In this document: in pieces, positions 56,981-64,000 of the stretch
How the letters are laid out: each line of letters opens with the position of its first letter
How positions within the stretch are numbered: the stretch's first letter is position 1
Program-made: the position numbers and the translations under genes
NCBI GenBank assembly: GCA_026874595.1
Contig: CM049320.1
Coordinates: 22,887,714 to 22,951,713 of the forward strand
Direction: 5' to 3'
Source of the DNA: Sipunculus nudus
Lineage: Eukaryota; Annelida; Sipuncula; Golfingiida; Sipunculidae
Length of the DNA: 64,000 nt
The notes under the pieces: model-generated
Told to the model about the DNA's origin: nothing
What the model saw: only the letters and a program-made list of their open reading frames with translations
Database searches by the model: none

Positions 56981-58900
56981 TGAATGAATGAAATTTTTAT
57001 TCTGGTTTAAAGGCCTCCGGCCCATAGAACCAATAAGAAGTACAACTGCTCTTGTTTATATATATATATATATGCAAACATTACCTTAACAATATAATAA
57101 ATACAAAAAAAAATTATAAATAAGAAATACAAAAATCTTGCATGCATTAGATTATACGGAATAGTAGATATTTAGTGGAATATAGTGTATTATTAAAATA
57201 AATAACAATAATAATACTCATAATAATAATAATAATAACAACAATAAAAAGAATGATGCAATGATAGCATAATAAACTCCAAATGCCCCTAATGCAAGCA
57301 GTACACAAAGAAAATACAGAGCATTCAAAATACATAAAAGCAAATAATGCAATGCATAACCTAACAATAATAAGAAAATTAAAAAGGAAAATAAACAAAA
57401 AATAATGCAATGATACCATAAACACACTTCGAAGAAACCTAATACAAGTAGTACAAAAGACAGTACAAATTAATACAAAATACATAACACATATAAAAAT
57501 AAAAAGGAGGAAAAAAAAACCAAAAAAAAAACATACAGATAAAGAGAACTGATGCGACAGCAGCTCATTACACTTCACTAGATCCTTATAAAAAAATTGA
57601 AAATTAAGAAATAGCAAAAAATATGTAACAACAATTAACACTTAATGCATAACATATACATGCAATAGAAAAGAAAAAAGTTTATTCTCACAAAGAACTG
57701 TATGTATGAGAGTAATCAATTAGTATATAATTTTTTCTTATTTGCACATGAAAATACATTTTAGGGCGAACAAATCATGACAGATTGAACATGCATCATA
57801 ATATGATCATTTGTTTTGAAAATATTCAACTGTGAATTACTAGATATACAAACATATTTCATCCATTATTTATATTCATGTATAAGCCACCATCAAACAG
57901 AACCATAATCTATGATAGATGTATAATCTTACATTTTAACGGTTCTACTCACTTAACACACTGGTTCCACTGCAAAATGACATGCTGCAATGTTTCATGT
58001 TTTATTACATGAATTGAACCGGGTGCAAGTTTATTTTTATTTATGCACACGAGTACGCAAAAGGTTAAAGAAATAAATATATAAATATATATAGGAAGAT
58101 ACCATTATACTTCAAGGAGAGAACATTATATTTAGTATATCTTTAACATATTGGGTATAGTAAAAGGTCCCTTTAATAAATTCCTTGGGCTATATAGACT
58201 TTCCTTTTCTCAGTTGCCCAATAAACATATGAGGCCAGACTGTTTATAACTTGTATGTTACCTGGTTACTGCTGTAAATCAGCCCTGTAAAGTTATCCAT
58301 ACCAGCTCCTATTATTTTATATTCTATATATTTTCTCCTGATAATAGTGTATAATCCACATTCCATAATAAAATGATATTCATCTTCAACAATATTAAGA
58401 CCTTTATTGAAACAATATGTGCATAACCGGTTCTCTCTAGGTATTTTATGTCTTCTTCCCATTTCCACTTCTTAATCATGTACTGAGCATCTGAACCTTG
58501 CCAGGTACAGTATATTCCTTTTTTGGGGTATACATGTTAAGTATTTTTCTATTTCCGACACTGATTTAAAATGCCCATATGTTTTGGGTCTCTAGTTATT
58601 AGTTATTTGCTGGTGCCATTCCTGTATACCAATGTCTCTTATTCTTTGTCTGAACTCTCGAATAAATTTATTACAATCGCCTATATCCTGAAAAATCCAG
58701 ACATACCCAAACCCATATCTGTATAAAATTTCTTTCGCCTTAGCTGCCCAGTTAATTCTTCCGGACGAGTCCATTTGATACAAACAATAATATGCTTGAT
58801 TGGGTAAACGTCCGTTTTGCATATGTAATATTTTCACCCAGTACAATATTACCTTTATTATACCCTTAAGCTGCCCAGCCAAATATTCCCCAAGTGCCAG
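56981..58900 (-). mobile_element. 5'-truncated LINE with (ATTC)n 3' tail, inserted in R1
   Basis: The minus-strand 3' end is AAATTTCATTCATTCA at 56981-56995. An AT-rich 3' region with drifting ATAATGCAATGATACCAT-type words (57060-57700) precedes it. The coding end lies at 58244-58882. The insertion point in R1 is defined by comparison with 30665-30680. Confidence 0.75.
58244..58900 (-). pseudogene. LINE C-terminal coding region with zinc-knuckle-like motif
   Basis: A first frame (58592-58882) has LAGQLKGIIKVILYWVKIL, PNQAYYCLYQMD and WAAKAKEILYRYGFGYVW segments, as in the C-terminal domain of Jockey/CR1-type LINE proteins. A second (58244-58468) has MGRRHKIPRENRLCTYC and DEYHFIMEC, a C-x2-C...H-x4-C cluster also seen in the LINE at 61557-61808. 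The two are in different frames with a stop between. The protein starts without RT, so it is a 5' truncation near 58900. It is clearly a different family from the LINE at the right edge. Confidence 0.7.
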
Positions 58901-59067
58901 GGCCTGGAACAGTCTCGGGGAGGTCCGGGTGAGAAAGTTCTAGGTGTGAAAAGCTGATAACGAGGGTGTGAAGACCACCTGGTCCAAGGACCATAAAACT
59001 TGCCTGAGGTGCTATGCACAGAAGGATGTCAAATTTGTCACACAAATACAGATACGCCCTCACGTGC

Positions 59068-59138
<71 letters not shown>

Positions 59139-59152
59139 GAGAGAGAGAGAGT
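59068..59152. repeat. (AT)n(AG)n compound microsatellite
   Basis: TA repeats with one interruption, followed by a short GA run. The structure parallels 4471-4549. Confidence 0.95.
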
Positions 59153-59399
59153 GAGAAAGAATTCATATGTTTACACCAGGACCGGGAAAGTCCAGCAGTT
59201 CACGCAATAGCGGCTCCTGTATACACTCGGATCGACCTTCGATATATTAGTTGAAATAATAGATGAAGACATATAAAACGCCACAGTTATTTTCATGTAT
59301 GATCATCAAAGTTCTAATGGCACGTCATCGATCTGGTAGAACTCGCGAGGGTTTGTGTTTTATTCTGGTTTATGATTGCTAAAAACTTTCAACTACACC

Positions 59400-59482
59400 T
59401 GTGGAAAGATGGCTCAGGGATTATGTAGTAGGTCAAGTAATGCGCGACGGAAACCGCGCAAGTTCGAATCTCCCTTTTTGCT
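59400..59482 (+). repeat. tRNA-like SINE head
   Basis: A-box-like ATGGCTCAGGGA at 59409-59420 and B-box-like AAGTTCGAATCTC at 59459-59471 are followed by a T-run as a Pol III terminator. Pairing does not give a full cloverleaf. It may be a solo SINE head or a tRNA pseudogene; no known body follows. Confidence 0.4.
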
Positions 59483-59489
59483 TTTTTTT

Positions 59490-60052
59490 CTTTTTCTTTC
59501 ATTTTACAAACTTGTATTTTTACTGAAAAAAAAATTACTATTTTGTTTTTCATTACGAACAAACTGATTCTACCAATCATTATATTTCTAAAAATTGTAT
59601 TATCTTTTATTACACACAGTCATAGAGTTATTTACATACCGAGACGATAGCAAGATACAGTGGACCTCGTCATTGTCACCGTCAAACAAAGCCGGGAATT
59701 ATACGAAAATTGCGTGTGATCAAAGTGTAACCTAATATGATCAACTCTAGGGCTTATGATATAATACTTTATTATGAACTGTCTGAAAGTCATACGTCGG
59801 GGGTGCAAATGGGGAATTCCAAAGTGCGGTTGGGATTGTCGGTATACTAAAGGGCCAACGTGTTCCGCAAGTGATCGTCCGAGTTTGCTTTCAGAATTTT
59901 ACAATTAACATGCACTTGTTGGCGAAGGTACTTACACAAGCATATTGCTATCTCTCAATGTATAGGATACGCGTGATAGCTCCATATGCCAAACCAATAA
60001 TATGCAGCCGCGTTCTGATTACCCTGCCGATCTGTGTGTCACGCAAGTGGCC
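59490..60052. other. No recognised feature
   Basis: AT-rich up to the LINE tail. The open frame at 59871-60134 runs into the LINE tail and has no family resemblance. Confidence 0.35.
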
Positions 60053-63000
60053 CAATACAATACAATACAATACAGTTTATTGGCTCAAGACAATATATAC
60101 ATTGTATGGAGCACCAGTGTACATGGGTGCATGATTATTTTAAAAATACAATTGAATTGGAAATTACATACATGATCACAGAGTAACACAACCTGAGTGC
60201 ACATAGGACTAGAACTTTAAAAGAAAAAAAAGAAAGAAAGACATTGCTACATGTTTTGGCAAGTATTTGTGCAAATTGTTTAAACCGAAACTAAAAATAC
60301 CCTAGCGGTCCAGCCACTGGGTTGTTGATGATGGTACATTACTTGTATAATTATGTTACCTAAGGTACTGATTGAGAACAAAGTATAAATATGCTGCATT
60401 AAATATGTGCATGTTACAATATACACTCTAGGTACTGAGATGCATAATAAGTGAATACTAATTTGTCATAGTGTAAATTTGGTATTTGTGTGTAAGGCAC
60501 AATACAGAGGTGACATGTTCAAATATAGGCAATATATACTCTTGATACTGGAAATTAATCCTGAAGTAATATTTCCCTTGTAATAATATTTATCTTGTTA
60601 TTGGTTTTCAACATGGTGAAAGTACATCGGTAACAGTACACCCTCATGCTGACAAAATACATTACTAAGGCAGTACATCTACTATAATATATACCATTGA
60701 TACCAAGGTCCAGTATACAAATAATGCATTAACAATCATTAGGCATACCATAAGAAAAGTAATGTAAGTCTCAAATAAAGAGAAAATGTATCCCTTGTAA
60801 TGTACACTTATTGAGTTAGAATACAAATATATACAATTAAAAAATTAAAGAATACATGAGAACTAAAATAAAGCTGTCACAACATATTCTTTGTGTGTGA
60901 TGGGATGTCGCACCTTTGGTTAAATTTTCCATATAATATTTGTTCTTAATACTAGAATACAATGTTGTGAAAGTACAAAAGTAACAATACACACTATTGG
61001 TATTAAATTGCAATATTGCAATACTAAAGCAATACTTCTGCTATAATATACACTAATGGTACTAAAGTGCAACATATAAATAGTACAACAATCAACAACT
61101 TTCATTATATACACCCTTGGTACTGTATAAAAATGCTCAATAAAGATAAAAAAAGATTAATGTCTCTTGTAATGTACACTCTTTGAGGTAGAATGCAATA
61201 TACTTTCAATAAACAGAGAAAAAAACTTTAAAAATACTGGTACATGAAAAAGGAAAATTATATCTATCACAGCATATTCTTTGTAATGCAAAGTGGTATT
61301 TCTGCTAATCATTACTGATCTGTAACTCTTAGTACTAGTTCATTAAATGTGATTGATATAAACGATAACTACTTTTGAAATGAAAGGGAACAATAGATAC
61401 TGATAGTTACATGTTCTTTATTACATCATTTCGAAATTAATTAAGGTTGAGCTGGTCAAGTCAAGTTTGTTATGCAAGGATACTATAACCCTATCTTGTA
61501 TTTATAACCTATAATTATAAAAGTTTGTATGCTAGTATTAAAAATCTACTTAGATTTCAAAGGTCCTCTCCTTTGCTGCCCATCAGTTGAATGAGTTTGT
61601 ACATGCTAGGTTTTTTGTAATAAAATTTCTTAATGTATTTTTGGCGAAGAGTCACAAGTTCCCTATTTTCACATTTTAATAAGAAATGGAATTCATCCCC
61701 AACTTCAGAACTGTCACATTTACTACATAACCTGTCTTGTCTTTCAATATTCTGGTGCCTGCCTATTTCTATTGGTAATTTGTGGTTACTTATTCTGAGC
61801 TTACACACAGCTATCCTCTGTTTAGTTGGGAGGTCAGTTAGGTATTTTTCAAAAACAAGGGAAGATTTAATATGTGTATAGAATGAACTGCATTTAGGGC
61901 TTCTATCAACTTCTGCTAACCATTTGTGTGTGTGTGCATCTTCAATGCTCTTTATAAGCAGATACCTTATGTGGGGAGCCTAGTCCGTCCTCATATTCAA
62001 AATTAAAGTCTCCTAAACCATGGTTATGAAACATTGTTCTAATGGCTCTTGCCCAGCTTGTTGTGGCTGTGTTATTCATGTAGTTAAAGAGGCCTATCCT
62101 GTAGATCTGATAACTAAATCTTTCCTGTTTTCCAGTAACGAGTCTATTCCAAAAGTTTGTTATTCTTTGTTTAATTAGTAAATCAATTGGAAATCTACCT
62201 AATTCTCCATATATCATAATCTTTGGTGCAGATTTATTTACCCTCATCACAAAATTTAAGATGCATCCTTTCTAGGATGGCTGTATTATCAAATCCCCAG
62301 ACCTCACATCCATACAACAGGATCGGTATCACTATTTTGTCAAACATATCAAGCTGCAGATCTATTGGTAAGTCGTGTGCGACATTTTCTGTATAAACTA
62401 TGCATAGAACTGTTTGCAGAATCATGTGCTGCTTTAATAGCCTGTGTGAATATACCATTATAAGAAAATGTTACTCCTAAATACTTAAAGCTGTCAACTA
62501 CTTGAATGCTGTCCCTGCCCAATTTAAAGAGAAATGATTCCTTTTTAATTTTCCCCCTTGAGAAGATCACTATTTTGGTTTTGTCACTGTTAATAGAGAG
62601 TTTCCATTTTCACAATATTCCTTCAGCTGGTGTAACCCTTTTTGTAGTTCTGGGGCGAGTCTGCTAGCAGTACAGTATCATCTGCATATAAAATGGTCAG
62701 TAATTTCATCCATGTGTCATTTGATTCATTCTAGATAAGTATAGTTTTGCACCCCTTTTCTAAAGATGATCTTCAATGTCATTAATAAATAGAGAGAATA
62801 GGAATGGTGACAGGTTCTCACCTTGCCTGAGACCACTTTGACTGGAGAAGTACCCAGATACCATCCCACCCACTGATACACAGGATTTGATGTTTTCGTA
62901 CATGTTTTGGATCACCCTAAATATTTTACCTCTGATACATGCTTTAAGTAATTTTCCCCACAGGGCTGAGCGCCAAATTGTATTAAAAGCCTTCCGGATA

Positions 63001-64000
63001 GCAATGAAGGCACAGTATAATTTTTTGTGGTTACCCAGAAATATGTCTATTACATTTTTCAGAAGATAAATTTGATCTAGTGTGCTATATCCCTTTCATA
63101 ATCCTGCCTGATTCTCTTTAATTAATTTTTAACTGTTCTGAAATTGTTTGGAGCCTGTCATTTAATATACTAGTGAAAAGTTTCCCCATGCAGCTTAATA
63201 AAGTTATACCTCTATAGTTATCACAGTCTGCTGGGTCTCCTTTGTTTTTGTATATTGGCATTATCATGCCTTTTAGCCAGATCTCAGGGACCTTTCCTTC
63301 ATCTAAGATTCTGTTAAAAAATTTGATATGCAGGGGCATTAACTTTTCACTAGAGCTTTTTATGAATTCATTCAATATTTTATCTTGACCTCAAGCTTTA
63401 CTGTTTTTTAATTTGTTTATGCTTTTTATGATCTCAGCTTCTGATATTGGTAGGTTCAGGGATTCATCATTATTGTCTTGTGCTTCAGTCTCCTCAAGTG
63501 AGGCACCATTATTTTCATTATAGTGGAAGTGTGAAACGGCCAAGTTTTTAAAGGACTTATAGAAGTCCTCGATATTAGTTTTTCTGTTTAATATCTTGGG
63601 TTTAGTTTGATTAAGGACTGACCTGTAGTACTTTGGATCTTTAGTTCTGGCAGTTCTTAATTTTCTAATCTGTTCATTTCTACTCCTTATTCTATCCTTG
63701 TTCACTGACTTTTTGTACTGTTTACTAACTTGTTTCAGTTTATTTCTGGTTCCAGTTGTTCTTACTGCTTGGTTAATTCTTTTCGCTCGGAAATAGGCTT
63801 TTCTCAACAATTTAGTCTCTTCACTTAAGTGGAATTTGCCTGTTTACTGCTTTTAACTGTGATTATCCTCTCTTTACCAAATGTTTTGTCTGCCTCTTGA
63901 ATAAAAATATTATTTAGTTTATCATTTATACAATTTATGGTCAAGATATTACTGTCCACATCATCCATGATTGAGCTGACATCTTCATCTGAGATATTTA
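60053..64000 (-). mobile_element. LINE (non-LTR retrotransposon), 3' part, running off the right edge
   Basis: The minus-strand element ends in a (ATTGT)n tail at 60053-60074. Its 3' UTR (60075-61556) is full of TACACTCTTGGTACT-like words. Coding remnants run from 61557 to the edge. Order on the minus strand: linker after the endonuclease, RT, thumb, C-terminal domain, zinc knuckle, UTR, tail. The endonuclease would lie beyond the window. Confidence 0.85.
61557..64000 (-). pseudogene. LINE reverse transcriptase ORF2, multiply frameshifted
   Basis: Pieces in order from the right edge: TFGKERIITVKSS linker; RKAYFRAKRINQ and a long basic linker (63391-63810); RT start IYKNKGDPADCDNYRGI and TLLSCMGKLFTSILNDRLQ (63118-63375); a GYSTLDQIYLL helix near 63060-63095; FLFSLFINDIED near 62760-62800; a YADDT catalytic box at 62674-62688; FKYLGVTFS and the thumb (62349-62570); IPILLYGCEVWGFDN (62234-62458); the C-terminal domain (61942-62250); and a CSKC...DEFHFLLKC zinc-knuckle-like cluster (61557-61808). 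Stops and frameshifts separate nearly every piece, so it is inactive. The set of motifs fits an APE-type LINE of the Jockey/CR1 group; the clade is not determined. Confidence 0.85.

Noticed and set aside
57147-57641. 164-codon hydrophobic minus-strand ORF that could look like a membrane protein
   Set aside because: It lies in the AT-rich 3' region of a LINE and consists of drifting simple repeats rich in Phe, Leu and Ile codons.

Overview
This is a window of a eukaryotic, almost certainly animal, nuclear genome that is very AT-rich and dominated by repeats. It holds (TA)n/(GA)n/(TG)n tracts, long homopolymers, tRNA-like SINE heads, and remains of LINEs, an LTR element, a Penelope-like element, pogo/Tigger-like and foldback DNA elements. 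There is no prokaryotic gene layout. The repeat style (AGGTCA/TGACCT-rich degenerate tandem units, Penelope ends beside (TA)n, a Gmr1-like gypsy element) suggests a marine invertebrate, most likely a bivalve or other mollusc. This is inferred from repeat character only.

Only one convincing host gene was found: a single large exon at about 5799-7196 (ORF from 5865) for a type II membrane, GT-B-fold, GT4-like glycosyltransferase with an E-X7-E motif. It lies just downstream of a non-autonomous pogo/Tigger-like element.

Layout. 1-4030: a 44-bp minisatellite running off the left edge, and two diverged copies of one dispersed repeat. 4470-5586: microsatellite and DNA transposon remnant. 5799-7196: the glycosyltransferase exon. 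7490-12070: degenerate repeats and a tRNA-like SINE head. 12735-15955 (minus strand): a 5'-truncated LTR retrotransposon whose integrase lies upstream of gypsy-type RT and RNase H, the Ty1/copia-like order of the Gmr1 clade. 15956-31600: copy A of a large non-coding duplicated unit, flanked by ~1.6-kb direct repeats (called R1 here) and interrupted by a 4.34-kb insertion that contains a small Penelope-like element with inverted arms. 31600-46500: foldback elements, a 234-bp tandem duplication, a truncated LINE, a MITE and long stretches without recognisable content. 46520-56985: copy B of the large unit, ending in tandem tRNA-like modules and a partial R1. 56980-58900 and 60053-64000: two further LINEs on the minus strand, the last running off the right edge.

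The transposons are decayed (stops, frameshifts, deletions) and nested. The points most worth a second look are the Gmr1-type domain order, a near-canonical hammerhead ribozyme fold between (TA)n tracts at 29884-29931, the Penelope endonuclease between inverted arms that carry hammerhead-like cores, the R1-internal-R1 architecture with its exact empty-site comparison, hormone-response-element-like palindromes in the degenerate repeats, and the origin of the glycosyltransferase.
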